A DNA stretch of 64,000 nucleotides from Leptospira kmetyi serovar Malaysia str. Bejo-Iso9 (GCF_000243735.2 NZ_AHMP02000003.1:3060001-3124000); one strand, 5' to 3'; positions 31,766 to 46,699 are shown, numbered from the stretch's first letter. The notes: a model not told the origin generated them from the sequence alone. Made by a program: numbers and translations.

Positions 31766-34700
31766 ATGGGCGAAACAGGATCGATCTGGGACAATATACT
31801 TCTCAATTATTATTCGTTCGGAAGTTTGTTATCTTTTTTAACTTCCATGCTCATTTCCGGTGTTTTTCTTTTTATCGATAAAAAAGTATCGAGCACGAAA
31901 CATCTCGCATTAGGCGCCTTCCTGTTGGGGATATTCCAATTCGGTTATGTATTTGCGGCGGTTCTGTATCATCCTTTTGCGGCTTATCATCGCTGGATCA
32001 CTGCCGGATTGATTCTTCCCGCGATTCTTCATATCGGACAATTCGTAGCGCGATATCCCGAAAACGATTTTCCGCGATTCAATCGGATTACTACGATCGT
32101 TCTTTGGATCGTGGCCGTGCTCGCCGTGGGTTACTTTTGTTTTTCCACTTGGAACGCTTCCGTTAAATATCACTTCACCGCGCATCATTGGGACTTCAAC
32201 GCGGAGAACGTAAGTAGAACGATTGCGATCATAATTTTCAGTTACGTGTTCATCAACTTTGTCGCGATTCCTATCTGGAGAATCGTGCACCTTCACGGCA
32301 AAACACGCTGGATCATTTTCGGATTTATGATGTCCTTTTTGATCGGCGGAACCGTTCCCGTGGTCGCCAATCTTTTGAGCCGAGACGGTTATATCGAAAG
32401 ATCGATTTATCTGACTTCGATCGTTCTTTTGTTTATGGCCGCGTTCTTTATCATTCTGATCTTATATTTGAATTTCTCGGTCGAAAAAACTTCCTTCATG
32501 CTTAAGATCGTAGGAATCACTTTCGTTACGGTTTTGATCATCATGCAAGCGTTGGTGTACATCTCCAACCAAGACAAAGAATCCGAGTACGACACGCTCA
32601 GTCAAATTCACATGGAAAGAGCTTTGGAGGGCGGGAGCGTAGAGGATGGAATATCCTATGTAATCAAGTGGAATAAATCCAAGAACACTTTCGATCAGGA
32701 AAGATACGATTCTAAGATTCATCCCAATCAAGAACAGCTAGAAATCGATTTTAAGAACACGCTTTTATACGAGGAAATATTCAATCTTCAGGAAGAAGGT
32801 TTTAGAGAATCCCTTGTAAAACTTGTGGAAGCCTCGCATGAGAATTTCGGAGGTTATCGATATTCCATCGTAAACTTTCTAAAAGAAAATCCGGATCTAG
32901 AAGGTAAGGCTCTTAAAGCGGCGCTGAACAAGGAATTGTCCAGACTGGGTCTTTATGTATTCGTCGCTTCTAACAAACTCGATAATATTTTTGCCGAGGA
33001 TTTTTGCGCAAAGGGAAAAAGTTATTTGGACGGAGCCAAAGAAGTGAAGATGTTTCGGATCTCTTTAGAATATCGTTGGAATTTCTGCAAGTGGGACGGC
33101 AAAACCGTAACACCCGCGCAGTTAAAGGAAGAAGTTCTGAATTATTTCCGCCCCTTTGTTCCTTCTTTAACGAGATACTATCGTAAAAAAGACGTGGGCG
33201 ATCACAGTCTTCACTACATCGGATTTATCAAATACGATCGCGAGAGGGATAACGTAAGCGAAGTGGGTTTCTCTTACAGAGCGTATCGCGAGTTTATGCA
33301 CCCTACGGCGCTGAAACAAATCATCGTACTCGGCGTCGTGATCGTGGTTATCATTCTTTTATTTCCTTTGTTCTTTAGAGGAAGTCTCGTTTCTCCTTTG
33401 AACGATTTGTTAAGCGGTGTGGAAAAGGTGAACGACGGGAGCTTGGACGTGCAGGTTCCGATCCGGGTCAAAGATGAAATCGGATTCTTGGCCGATTCGT
33501 TCAACAACATGGTTTCCTCGATCCGAGACGCGAGAAAAGAACTTCAGGATTATGCGGAACACCTCGCTACAAAGGTCAAGTTGAGAACGGAAGAATTGTC
33601 CGAAAAGATCGAAGAGTTTCAGCGTCTTAAAATTCAACAGGACGGGGATTATTTTCTAACTTCTCTTTTGGCCAAACCGTTGAACTACAACGCAAGTAAG
33701 TCGAATCGGATTTCCACTCAATTCTTACTCAGACAAAAGAAGCAGTTCGAGTTTAAGGGGAAGAAGGCCGATCTCGGCGGCGATATCTGCGTTACCGGAA
33801 ATCTTCGTTTGGGAACTCCCTCCGATTTCAAACGTTACGTTTTTGCGATGAACGGCGACGCGATGGGCAAGTCCATGCAAGGCGCGGGCGGTTCTCTTGT
33901 GATGGGCGTCGTGATCAATTCGATTCTCGCGCGTTCCGCCGCCGACAATCGAATCTTGGATATTTCTCCGGAACAATGGCTTACCGAAACATACGAAGAA
34001 ATAAACGCGGTTTTCAAATCGTTTAACGGGAGTATGGTGATCTCCGCTTCTTGTTTTTTGATCGAAGAAGAATCGGGTAAAGCCTTTTACTTCAACGCGG
34101 AACATCCGTTTACGGTGTTGTATCGGGACGGAAGAGCGACATTTTTGGATTCTTCCTTAACGCTTCGTAAAATCGGATTGGAGTCCGAATATCCGTTTCA
34201 GGTTTTTACGACCATGATGCGGGAAGGCGACGTGCTCATCATCGGTTCGGACGGTAAGGACGATCTGGATTTGACGCCCGAAAAAGATACAAGATCGATC
34301 AACGAGGACGAAACCTTATTCTTAAAAACGGTGGAAGCCGGCCAAGGAAACATAGAACAAATCGAACATTTGATCTATAAGAACGGAGAGATTACGGACG
34401 ATCTTTCTCTTTTAAGAATCGAATACGGAGTCGAACAAACGAATGCGGTTCCAAGTTCCTTTGACGTGGACAAGTCCGGCGTTTTTTCCTTCAACGAAGA
34501 AGCGCAGGATTGGAGCGTATCCTATTCTCATGCGAGACAGTTGTATAAGGACGGGAACGTAAAGGAAGCGATCGACGAACTCGCGGATCTTTATTCTAAA
34601 ACGCCGGAAGATTCCAAGGTGATTAAGTTACTCGGTCTTTTGAGTTTTAAGGATAAGGATTATGTGAAGGCCGTAGAAATTTTAGGAAAGTATCTCGAAG

Positions 34701-34963
34701 TTGATCCGGAACTCAGCGAGTATTGGTATTATCTTTCCGTTGCGAATAAAAAACTCGGAAGATTTCCGGAAGCGATTTCCGCCTCCGAAAAAGCGATCGT
34801 AAAACAACCGGAAAACGCGAACAACCTTGTGAACCTTTCGGATTTATACAGACTTCAGCACGAATACGAAAGAGCGAAAGAGTTCGCGATCAAAGCCTTG
34901 GATTTGGATCCGCAGAACGAAAACGCGAAGAAGATTCTTAAGAAATTGGAGAATCAGGTTTAA
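31766..34963 (+). CDS. Multi-TM sensor with periplasmic domain, HAMP, SpoIIE/PP2C phosphatase and TPRs (copy 2)
   Basis: The 1065-aa paralog of the protein encoded at 27494 has the same domain order. It has seven N-terminal helices, a further helix and a periplasmic domain. HAMP (SPLNDLLSGVEKVNDGSL), coiled coil, SpoIIE phosphatase (GGDICVTGN, NGDAMGKSMQGAGG, GSDGKDDLDLT, ITDDLSLLRIEY) and TPRs follow. The phosphatase is nearly identical in its catalytic blocks. The periplasmic region (about 280-510) and the linker before the TPRs differ most, so the two probably read different signals but share target types. An intrinsic terminator follows. Confidence 0.92.
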   Translation: MGETGSIWDNILLNYYSFGSLLSFLTSMLISGVFLFIDKKVSSTKHLALGAFLLGIFQFGYVFAAVLYHPFAAYHRWITAGLILPAILHIGQFVARYPENDFPRFNRITTIVLWIVAVLAVGYFCFSTWNASVKYHFTAHHWDFNAENVSRTIAIIIFSYVFINFVAIPIWRIVHLHGKTRWIIFGFMMSFLIGGTVPVVANLLSRDGYIERSIYLTSIVLLFMAAFFIILILYLNFSVEKTSFMLKIVGITFVTVLIIMQALVYISNQDKESEYDTLSQIHMERALEGGSVEDGISYVIKWNKSKNTFDQERYDSKIHPNQEQLEIDFKNTLLYEEIFNLQEEGFRESLVKLVEASHENFGGYRYSIVNFLKENPDLEGKALKAALNKELSRLGLYVFVASNKLDNIFAEDFCAKGKSYLDGAKEVKMFRISLEYRWNFCKWDGKTVTPAQLKEEVLNYFRPFVPSLTRYYRKKDVGDHSLHYIGFIKYDRERDNVSEVGFSYRAYREFMHPTALKQIIVLGVVIVVIILLFPLFFRGSLVSPLNDLLSGVEKVNDGSLDVQVPIRVKDEIGFLADSFNNMVSSIRDARKELQDYAEHLATKVKLRTEELSEKIEEFQRLKIQQDGDYFLTSLLAKPLNYNASKSNRISTQFLLRQKKQFEFKGKKADLGGDICVTGNLRLGTPSDFKRYVFAMNGDAMGKSMQGAGGSLVMGVVINSILARSAADNRILDISPEQWLTETYEEINAVFKSFNGSMVISASCFLIEEESGKAFYFNAEHPFTVLYRDGRATFLDSSLTLRKIGLESEYPFQVFTTMMREGDVLIIGSDGKDDLDLTPEKDTRSINEDETLFLKTVEAGQGNIEQIEHLIYKNGEITDDLSLLRIEYGVEQTNAVPSSFDVDKSGVFSFNEEAQDWSVSYSHARQLYKDGNVKEAIDELADLYSKTPEDSKVIKLLGLLSFKDKDYVKAVEILGKYLEVDPELSEYWYYLSVANKKLGRFPEAISASEKAIVKQPENANNLVNLSDLYRLQHEYERAKEFAIKALDLDPQNENAKKILKKLENQV

Positions 34964-34969
34964 ACAAAA

Positions 34970-35012
34970 AAAATCTCTCCGATCGAAACCGACGGAGAGA
35001 TTTTCTGTTTTT
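34970..35012 (+). terminator. Intrinsic terminator after the second SpoIIE sensor gene
   Basis: AAAATCTCTCCG (34970-34981) pairs with CGGAGAGATTTT (34993-35004), extended inside by TCG/CGA around an AAAC loop and followed by a T-rich tract. The convergent DUF2147 gene ends 58 nt downstream and could use it in reverse. Confidence 0.88.
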
Positions 35013-35069
35013 AATTTTGCAACAATGGATCTTTTATCATCCTATTGATGGAAATCGAAATGCTTTAGA

Positions 35070-35540
<471 letters not shown>

Positions 35541-35616
35541 TCCATTCTCCAAAAAGTGTTTTGCGGTCAAAATTCTCGAAAGAATACGAAGAAAGTCAAC
35601 AAAAAAGAAAAAGATT

Positions 35617-36921
<1,305 letters not shown>

Positions 36922-37019
36922 TTCAATGCACCATTTTTCAGGCAGAATAATTCTTGCCGAAACCTTTTTGTTCCGATAAACTAGATGCCCGTTGTAAATT
37001 TTTCAAGCCAAGTAAGGTT

Positions 37020-37748
37020 ATGCTACATAAATCGAATCCAATTTTTTTGACATTCTTACTTTTATCCATTTTCTTTCAGTGTAAGGAAAGCAGTTCGAAT
37101 AACGATTTATTTACGGGACTCGGTTTGGGCAGTCCCGTAGTGACATCGATCGATCCTCCCGCCGGTTCTCCCCCGCAAACAAACGGAGTCTCTTATACCG
37201 GAACCCAGATTACGATCAAGGGAAGAAATTTTACTCCGAACACAACGGATACCGTCGTAAAATTCAACGATCTCGTTGCGACGGTTTTTTCGGTGACTAC
37301 GACCGAAATCATTACCACGGTACCGGCCGGGGCAAACGCGGGTTTTTTGACCGTGTCCAAGGCGGACGGATTTTGCGATACGGTTTACGGAACCGACGGC
37401 TACAACTGTTCCGCGAGAAGGTTTTACGTAGATTGTTATAAGGCTTACAACAATATCTACGGCGATGAAACCGCGATCAATTACCCGGATTCGCAAACGG
37501 TTAAATTTACGGAGGATTATTCCACGAAGGCGTTTCGTTCCAATCTGAGGGAGACCGGAGGTACCATTCTAACTTTTGAATGTGATAACCTGATCGCCGT
37601 TACGTATTTCTCCACGAAATGTGTCGCGGCAAACCAAGGAACCGTAGCGGCTCCGGTTTACAATCCTACGATCAACTTTACCGATAACTACGCGGTTCAG
37701 TATTTTATCACCACGGCCAAGGGAAGTTGTAAGATCGGCTTTCAATGA
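37020..37748 (+). CDS. IPT/TIG-domain lipoprotein
   Basis: The 242-aa protein has a lipoprotein signal peptide (FLTFLLLSIFFQC; Cys at about 20). An IPT/TIG immunoglobulin-like domain follows at about 38-125 (VTSIDPPAGS, GTQITIKGRNF, VVKFNDLVATV, TEIITTVPAGANAG). The C-terminal half is Cys-containing (FCDTVYG, NCSARRFYVDC) and has no family I recognise. It is probably surface or periplasmic. Starts upstream of ATG 37020 would precede the signal peptide with a non-hydrophobic run. Confidence 0.8.
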   Translation: MLHKSNPIFLTFLLLSIFFQCKESSSNNDLFTGLGLGSPVVTSIDPPAGSPPQTNGVSYTGTQITIKGRNFTPNTTDTVVKFNDLVATVFSVTTTEIITTVPAGANAGFLTVSKADGFCDTVYGTDGYNCSARRFYVDCYKAYNNIYGDETAINYPDSQTVKFTEDYSTKAFRSNLRETGGTILTFECDNLIAVTYFSTKCVAANQGTVAAPVYNPTINFTDNYAVQYFITTAKGSCKIGFQ

Positions 37749-37864
37749 GAGTCGATTTTATTTTAGGGCCAAGGTTATAGAATGGCGGTCGATAAGGAAA
37801 ATTCTCCCCAAAAAATGTTTGGATTTTTTTCCAAATCTGTTAGAGTTCGATTAGGAGTTGTATC

Positions 37865-38074
<210 letters not shown>

Positions 38075-38101
38075 ATCGGGAGAAAACGGTTCGGAACTTT
38101 A

Positions 38102-38143
<42 letters not shown>

Positions 38144-38161
38144 GAGGTTTTTCGAGTGGAA

Positions 38162-38535
<374 letters not shown>

Positions 38536-38565
38536 AATTCCTGTTTAACTTTTTCGTCATTATGG

Positions 38566-38601
<36 letters not shown>

Positions 38602-38640
38602 CGTTTTCGAATGTGATAGAAATTCAAATTAGCGCGTTTT

Positions 38641-39729
38641 TTAGGTTCTTTCAGGAATTTTAAAAAAGGCAAAGAGCCTTGGATTGGGTTTTCCGATCTT
38701 CCAGAGATACGCATCCAAAATGTAATGAGTGAACTGAGGAAGAAACAGCAGAGAAACCAAAAGCGCCGAAACGAATTCGGGAAGTTCGAAAGAATAAAAA
38801 CTGGAATTCATAAACAGGGAAGAATGGTCTTTCCAGATAAAACTGTCCCAAATCCATTCTTCAACGAAAGCGAATACGAATAAAATGCCTAAAAAGAACA
38901 CAAGTATCTTCGGCCAAGAGCCAGATCGAAACGTTTCCATTTTGATTTCCGAAACGTTTTGAATCGTGTAATAAAAAAGTAAAAAGATATAAGGAACTCC
39001 GTGGTTGATTACGTTCGTGACCGTAAACGAAAAATCGGAGTTGAAGAAGACGATTCCGAAATACCAAACGATCCAAGTGTTGATTACGAGCAGAATTTTT
39101 CCTAAAGGCAAAGAGCGGTATTTCGCGTAATAATATAAGTGAGCGAGAATATAAAGACAAAGCCATATCTTTTGAAACCAGAGCAAACCGTTCGCCAATG
39201 TCGGAACGGGATACGTCAAAAAATCTCCGTCCATAAACCAGGAGAATTCCCGTTTTTGATCCGTTAGGTGCCAATATAAAATCGGAATTCCACCCATCAG
39301 ATAGATCGTGATCTTATCGATCGTAAACGGAATCTGCGGCGCGGTCGTTTTTTTTCGATACAGAGCTAAGAAGCCGAACTGTTGCCGGATAAAGTGAAAG
39401 ACGGCAATGTAACTCATCACTCTCCAAAACCAAATCGATCCGAACGAATACAAAAAGACGGAAGATAAAAAACAAACGATGGGCGTCGTAATCAAAAGAG
39501 TTTTTTTCTCCCTCCATTCTTCCGCGTTAAAATAAGAACGGAATAGGGTTGAATAAACGTGCGCGACGTCGATTAACAAAACCGTGCAGAACCAAGTCCA
39601 AGGATTGATTTCGGAGGGTAGAATATTCCATTCTTTGAATATAAAAAGCGATCCTACGGATAAGATTCCGGGAAGAATGATAAACGTCAGATCCAAGGAA
39701 GGTTTAAAGATCCATCCTTCCGATTTCAT
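38641..39729 (-). CDS. Polytopic membrane protein of unknown function with conserved-looking His motifs
   Basis: The 362-aa protein has about nine membrane helices. Histidine-containing motifs sit near helix ends: LLIDVAHVYSTLFRSYF (about 53-69), VFHFIRQQFGFLALYRK (about 115-131), NVINHGVPYIFLLFYY and PQFTHYILDAYLWK near the C-terminus. Such paired His could bind metal or haem, which is inference. It overlaps the Tat-exported flavoprotein gene by 4 nt and is downstream of it, so the two should work together. I do not recognise the family with confidence. Confidence 0.6.
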   Translation of the reverse strand: MKSEGWIFKPSLDLTFIILPGILSVGSLFIFKEWNILPSEINPWTWFCTVLLIDVAHVYSTLFRSYFNAEEWREKKTLLITTPIVCFLSSVFLYSFGSIWFWRVMSYIAVFHFIRQQFGFLALYRKKTTAPQIPFTIDKITIYLMGGIPILYWHLTDQKREFSWFMDGDFLTYPVPTLANGLLWFQKIWLCLYILAHLYYYAKYRSLPLGKILLVINTWIVWYFGIVFFNSDFSFTVTNVINHGVPYIFLLFYYTIQNVSEIKMETFRSGSWPKILVFFLGILFVFAFVEEWIWDSFIWKDHSSLFMNSSFYSFELPEFVSALLVSLLFLPQFTHYILDAYLWKIGKPNPRLFAFFKIPERT

Positions 39730-41366
39730 ATTTTTTGTTCTCCGAGAATTTTGTTGGCCGCGTTGTGACCGCGCACCAACGCTTCTTCAAAGATCGAAAT
39801 TCCGCTGAGATCGGAATGTGCAAAGTGAAGATTGGGAAGCGAAAGAGAAAGTTTTTCTCTTTGTCCTCCCCAGATCAAATTGGGAACGGGACGAATCATC
39901 GCGTGCGCATAAGTCATCACATCCAAGGATTGTACCCTTTTTTCGATATCCGGATGCGCTTTTTTCAGATCGGATAAAATCGATTCTTTCCAATCGGACC
40001 AAGAAGTTCGCATCATCCTTTTGCGAACGTTCACCGTATCTTTTTCCCCGAAGGCTCGGTAATAGGTGAGAACGGATTCTTCCCTGCTCGCGCGCAAGTC
40101 CTGATGTGTGGAAACGATATAACCGAGCGAAGGACTTTGATAAATCACGTTATCCCAACACGGAGGCATTCCTTTTCCGGCGGGAACCTTATCCACGGAA
40201 AGGATCGCCGTTATCCACGGAGAATAAACCAATCCGTTTATGATTTCTGACTTTTCATCGAGAACGTATTTTCGCGTAAAGGACGGCAGCGCGTAAACGA
40301 TGGAATCGCAAAGAATGATTTTTTGTTCTTTGAGTTTTGCGTCATAGATTTTCACTTCGAACCGCGCGTGTTTCGAATCGGATCGTTTTACTTTTTCAAC
40401 GAGTGTTTCGGTTCTGATTTTCGATCGAATCGGCGCTCTCAACTTTTCGATTAAAAAACCGTTTCCTTCCGGCCAAGTAAGAAGAGTGAGGTCTTCTCCG
40501 TTTTCATCTACGGGACGGGAACAAAAATAATGCAATCCGATCCAAGCGGAGATCGTATCCATCGATCCGCCGAAATCGTCCCGGACGGAATAATCCAAAA
40601 ACCAGAATAGTTCCTTGGTTTGAAATCCCTGTTCTTTGATATATTCAAAAAAAGTAATTTTATCAAGTTTTAATATTTCGGAATCTTTCGAAGAGAGATC
40701 GATCGGAATCGAGAAAGCTTTTCTGCCGTCTCTTCCGATTTTGGATCTCCAACTTCGGATTAATTTTTTAAAGTTTTCCTCTTCGTTTGCGGAAGGAGAT
40801 TCCGGAGTTCCGGTCGGGTATAAACCTTCGTTCCAACGTCCTTGATAAAAAATCCTCTCCTCGGGATCGAAACAAAGATACTTTTCGTTGTAGATCGGTT
40901 TTCCGTTTCGATCCTTTCCTACGATGATTCGATTCTCTTCCAGAAACTTACGAACGAGAATCGCTTCTTCTCCGGGCTGAGGCAAGTAGTGCGCGCCTAA
41001 AGGATAAGAACCGATCGAATTTTTGCCCGATCTCGAATTGCCGCCGGAATCGTTTTCGAGTTCTATGATTTCGAATTCTTCAAAACCCGATTTATGAAGA
41101 TAATAACCCGCGCTCAATCCGGAAACTCCGGCGCCGAGAATCAATGTGTTTACCTTTTCGGAAACGGGAAGTTGAACGTTTGCGCCCGGATCGGATTCTA
41201 AGTTTTTTCGAATTCTATGACCGAGCTCGTGATTGGGTCCGAGAATTTTTCCGGAAATTTTTTGCCTAAATTTTAAAAACCAAATTCCGCCGGCAAGCGC
41301 GGAGAAACAAAGTCCCATGATTGCAAGAAAGGATCTGCGAGAAATTGATTCTTGGTTTTCGTTCAT
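39726..41366 (-). CDS. Tat-exported FAD-dependent amine oxidase/desaturase-like flavoprotein
   Basis: The 546-aa protein starts with a twin-arginine signal (SRRSFLAIMGLCFSALAGG), which may serve as an uncleaved anchor. An NAD(P)/FAD-binding Rossmann motif follows at about 72-100 (TLILGAGVSGLSAGYYL, then ELENDSGGNSRSG). The C-terminal FAD contact reads LHFAHSDLSGISIFEEALVRGHNAA. This is the flavin amine oxidase/phytoene-desaturase-like superfamily. Export of a folded flavoprotein through Tat points to a periplasmic oxidation. The polytopic membrane protein gene follows with a 4-nt overlap and may accept its electrons or supply its lipid substrate. Confidence 0.8.
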   Translation of the reverse strand: MNENQESISRRSFLAIMGLCFSALAGGIWFLKFRQKISGKILGPNHELGHRIRKNLESDPGANVQLPVSEKVNTLILGAGVSGLSAGYYLHKSGFEEFEIIELENDSGGNSRSGKNSIGSYPLGAHYLPQPGEEAILVRKFLEENRIIVGKDRNGKPIYNEKYLCFDPEERIFYQGRWNEGLYPTGTPESPSANEEENFKKLIRSWRSKIGRDGRKAFSIPIDLSSKDSEILKLDKITFFEYIKEQGFQTKELFWFLDYSVRDDFGGSMDTISAWIGLHYFCSRPVDENGEDLTLLTWPEGNGFLIEKLRAPIRSKIRTETLVEKVKRSDSKHARFEVKIYDAKLKEQKIILCDSIVYALPSFTRKYVLDEKSEIINGLVYSPWITAILSVDKVPAGKGMPPCWDNVIYQSPSLGYIVSTHQDLRASREESVLTYYRAFGEKDTVNVRKRMMRTSWSDWKESILSDLKKAHPDIEKRVQSLDVMTYAHAMIRPVPNLIWGGQREKLSLSLPNLHFAHSDLSGISIFEEALVRGHNAANKILGEQKI

Positions 41367-41437
41367 GCTTGTTGGGAAGATTTAAGGGAATTCAAAATCA
41401 TGCAAGGAAAAATGGAGTAAAAGAATTGCGTTTGCGA

Positions 41438-42198
<761 letters not shown>

Positions 42199-42210
<12 letters not shown>

Positions 42211-43050
42211 AACGGCGAATAACGTGTTATTCAAATTCAAGTTTTTGAATGTGAATAACCAAAGAAATTTTGTCGCATAATAATAAACTTTTTTAAATAG
42301 AGAACCGAGTCCTCCACCCCCGCTTCCGGAAACTGATGCGATCGGTTTGAGAATCGTAAACTTACAATCCTTAAAGCCGGTTTGTTTCGCGAGCAGCTTC
42401 ATCGTTTTTTCGGTGTAGTCGTTGATATGATCCTTAGCTTCGAGATAATGACCGTCGGGTTTCATCCCTTTTAATGCGACTTTCAAATTCGCCTTGAAAA
42501 GTTGGATCGGGAAGTTCGGAGTTTGTAAAAAAAGAATTCCCCCCGGTTTTAAAAGAGAATGCAAATATTCTAATAAACTATGCGGCTTCGGAATATGTTC
42601 GATCACGTCCCAAAGAGTGATGATGTCCAAAGATTCTTTTGCGATTCCTGAGTTTTGAACGATTCCGGGAAAAACGTTTTTCAATCCGTTTTTGTCCCTG
42701 GCAAACTTCACCGCTTTTTCGGAAATTTCGTAACCGATCGCTTCCCAGCCTGGTTTTTGATCTCCGATTCGTTTTACAAAAAAGCCGAGCCCGCAACCCA
42801 CGTCTAAAATTTTTCCCGAAGGAGCGGTTAAGAATTCTTGAATGAAGTCCTGATAGATTTCCCGGTGCGCGTTGTCCCACCATCCGAGATCGTAAGAAGA
42901 ATCGTCGTCCCAATATCCTTCGTAGTGTTCTTCTTGTTCGTAAGTCGAAAAAACGTGACCACAAGAAGCGCAACGGACGATGTCGATTCCATTCTCCACA
43001 AAAACTGTGGAATTTTGTGTGCTTGAGCAAAGATAACAGGTTCGGTTCAA
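42199..43050 (-). CDS. SAM-dependent methyltransferase with N-terminal zinc ribbon
   Basis: The 283-aa protein starts with a zinc-ribbon-like module (CYLCSS...CASCGHVF, residues about 5-33). A class I methyltransferase domain follows: [17 protein letters not shown] (motif I), [29 protein letters not shown] and [30 protein letters not shown] segment and a C-terminal tail with a weak membrane-like stretch follow. The layout matches sugar or lipid methyltransferases of the UbiG/Methyltransf_23 group. TTG 43050 is preceded by GGGGG. The substrate is unknown. Confidence 0.82.
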
Positions 43051-43197
43051 AAAAGCCCCCAGGCAAAGCGCCGGATTTTCAATGTCTCCGGGCGAAGCGG
43101 GAAAAGCCAGAAAAAAGTACGCGGCTTTTTCTCGTTTTTGAATTTCCCCGAAACCAGTCTAAGAAAATATAGAATTCAATTCATATCAGGAGTTCCC

Positions 43198-44043
<846 letters not shown>

Positions 44044-44086
44044 ATCTAAAATCGTAGTTTAGAATTTTCTAAACTACGAATATTCT

Positions 44087-44791
<705 letters not shown>

Positions 44792-44830
44792 CATTTACTC
44801 CCTCAAGTCGTTGCGATGAGGGCGGCTATT

Positions 44831-45651
<821 letters not shown>

Positions 45652-46008
45652 ATGGAAAGAATGGAAATCTCAAAAGAAGATTATTCCGTCGAAACGGAAA
45701 AGAATCGAGGAAAAATTAGAATCTCCGGAACTCTGCGTCTTTTGAACGTGGAAGAATACGACCCGATCATCTCTCTGATAGAAAACATGCTCGACGATTC
45801 CGGAAGAGGCAAAGCAGTCATTGATATAAAGAATTTGGATTTTTTAAACAGCGCGGGCATCGCGAGTCTTTCCAGATTCGTAGCCGCTTACGATAAAAAG
45901 AACATCAACAACGTGGAGATCAAAGGGAACAAGGATCGTTATTGGCAGATCAAGTTTTTGGAAAATCTGAAAAAGCTCAGGGCGGAAATTAAGACAAGTC
46001 TCGAATAG
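45652..46008 (+). CDS. STAS-domain regulator (slr1659-like, anti-sigma antagonist family)
   Basis: The 118-aa protein has an anti-anti-sigma type fold: GKIRISGTLRLLN, then KAVIDIKNLDFLNSAGIASLSRFVAAY. The Ser in LNSAGI is the position phosphorylated in SpoIIAA/RsbV, so it could be the substrate of the SpoIIE phosphatases encoded elsewhere in this window (inference). It matches the slr1659 type named from Synechocystis, usually found with an slr1658-type partner. That partner lies next to it on the opposite strand, with the 3' ends overlapping by 20 bp. An internal ATG at 45661 is an alternative start. Confidence 0.75.
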   Translation: MERMEISKEDYSVETEKNRGKIRISGTLRLLNVEEYDPIISLIENMLDDSGRGKAVIDIKNLDFLNSAGIASLSRFVAAYDKKNINNVEIKGNKDRYWQIKFLENLKKLRAEIKTSLE

Positions 46009-46588
46009 GTTTCGCCTTTAAGGCTTTGAGTTTGGTTCTTTCTACTTCGTTCAAATCCAGATACGCTCTTACGATCACTTCGTAGGTTCCGTAAGAAATT
46101 TCGTTGATCAAAAATCCCAAGCGAACCGGAAAATCTTTGGAAAGAAGAAGTAAACCGATTCCGGAATTCGGTTCTCCTCCGTCGTCTTTTAATTTTTGAA
46201 TATAGATTTCGTCGGAGTTGCGGTTAACGAGAGCCGCGATCGAATTCTCCAATTTATTCTTGGAAACTTCGTCCGTTGAATTCTTAATTTCGATCTTTAG
46301 AATTTCGGAATAGTATTTCAGATCTAAAAGAATTTCTCCCTTTCTGTCCTTGGAAAATTTTGCGGCGTTTTCTATCAGTTCGTTTAACACGATAGAGATC
46401 GTGTTCGCGGAATCCGGATCCGACTTTTCCTGAAACGAACAATAGTTGGAAACGTAATCCGCCGTAAGAGAACAACGTTTCCATTGTACGCGAAGATCCA
46501 TCGGTCTAAGTTTTAACGAGAATTCGCTTTCTGACGGAAGAGAATCAGGTATCAGGTTGTAATGACCGTATTTGACAGGATAACTCAT
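45989..46588 (-). CDS. HATPase-like regulator (slr1658-like)
   Basis: The 199-aa protein has an ATP-binding N-box, VLNELIENAAKFS (about 67-79), as in anti-sigma kinases (SpoIIAB/RsbW) and histidine kinases, and a later glycine segment GEPNSGIGLLLLSKD. This is the slr1658 type. With the STAS protein next to it, it could form a kinase/antagonist pair. Here the two genes converge with overlapping ends, so they are not an operon. No DNA-binding domain is present. Confidence 0.72.
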   Translation of the reverse strand: MSYPVKYGHYNLIPDSLPSESEFSLKLRPMDLRVQWKRCSLTADYVSNYCSFQEKSDPDSANTISIVLNELIENAAKFSKDRKGEILLDLKYYSEILKIEIKNSTDEVSKNKLENSIAALVNRNSDEIYIQKLKDDGGEPNSGIGLLLLSKDFPVRLGFLINEISYGTYEVIVRAYLDLNEVERTKLKALKAKPIRDLS

Positions 46589-46699
46589 AACGTTTTTCGG
46601 AATCTTTTTAATCCGACGATCGGGATTTCCAAAATAGAAACCTTCAATTTTGGATAGGAAAGTAAAAAAAACGACTTCGGAATAAAAAACCGATCCGGT

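Noticed and set aside
27494..34963. The two large SpoIIE genes as a recent exact duplication or assembly artefact
   Set aside because: They differ throughout at both base and residue level outside the catalytic blocks, so they are old paralogs.
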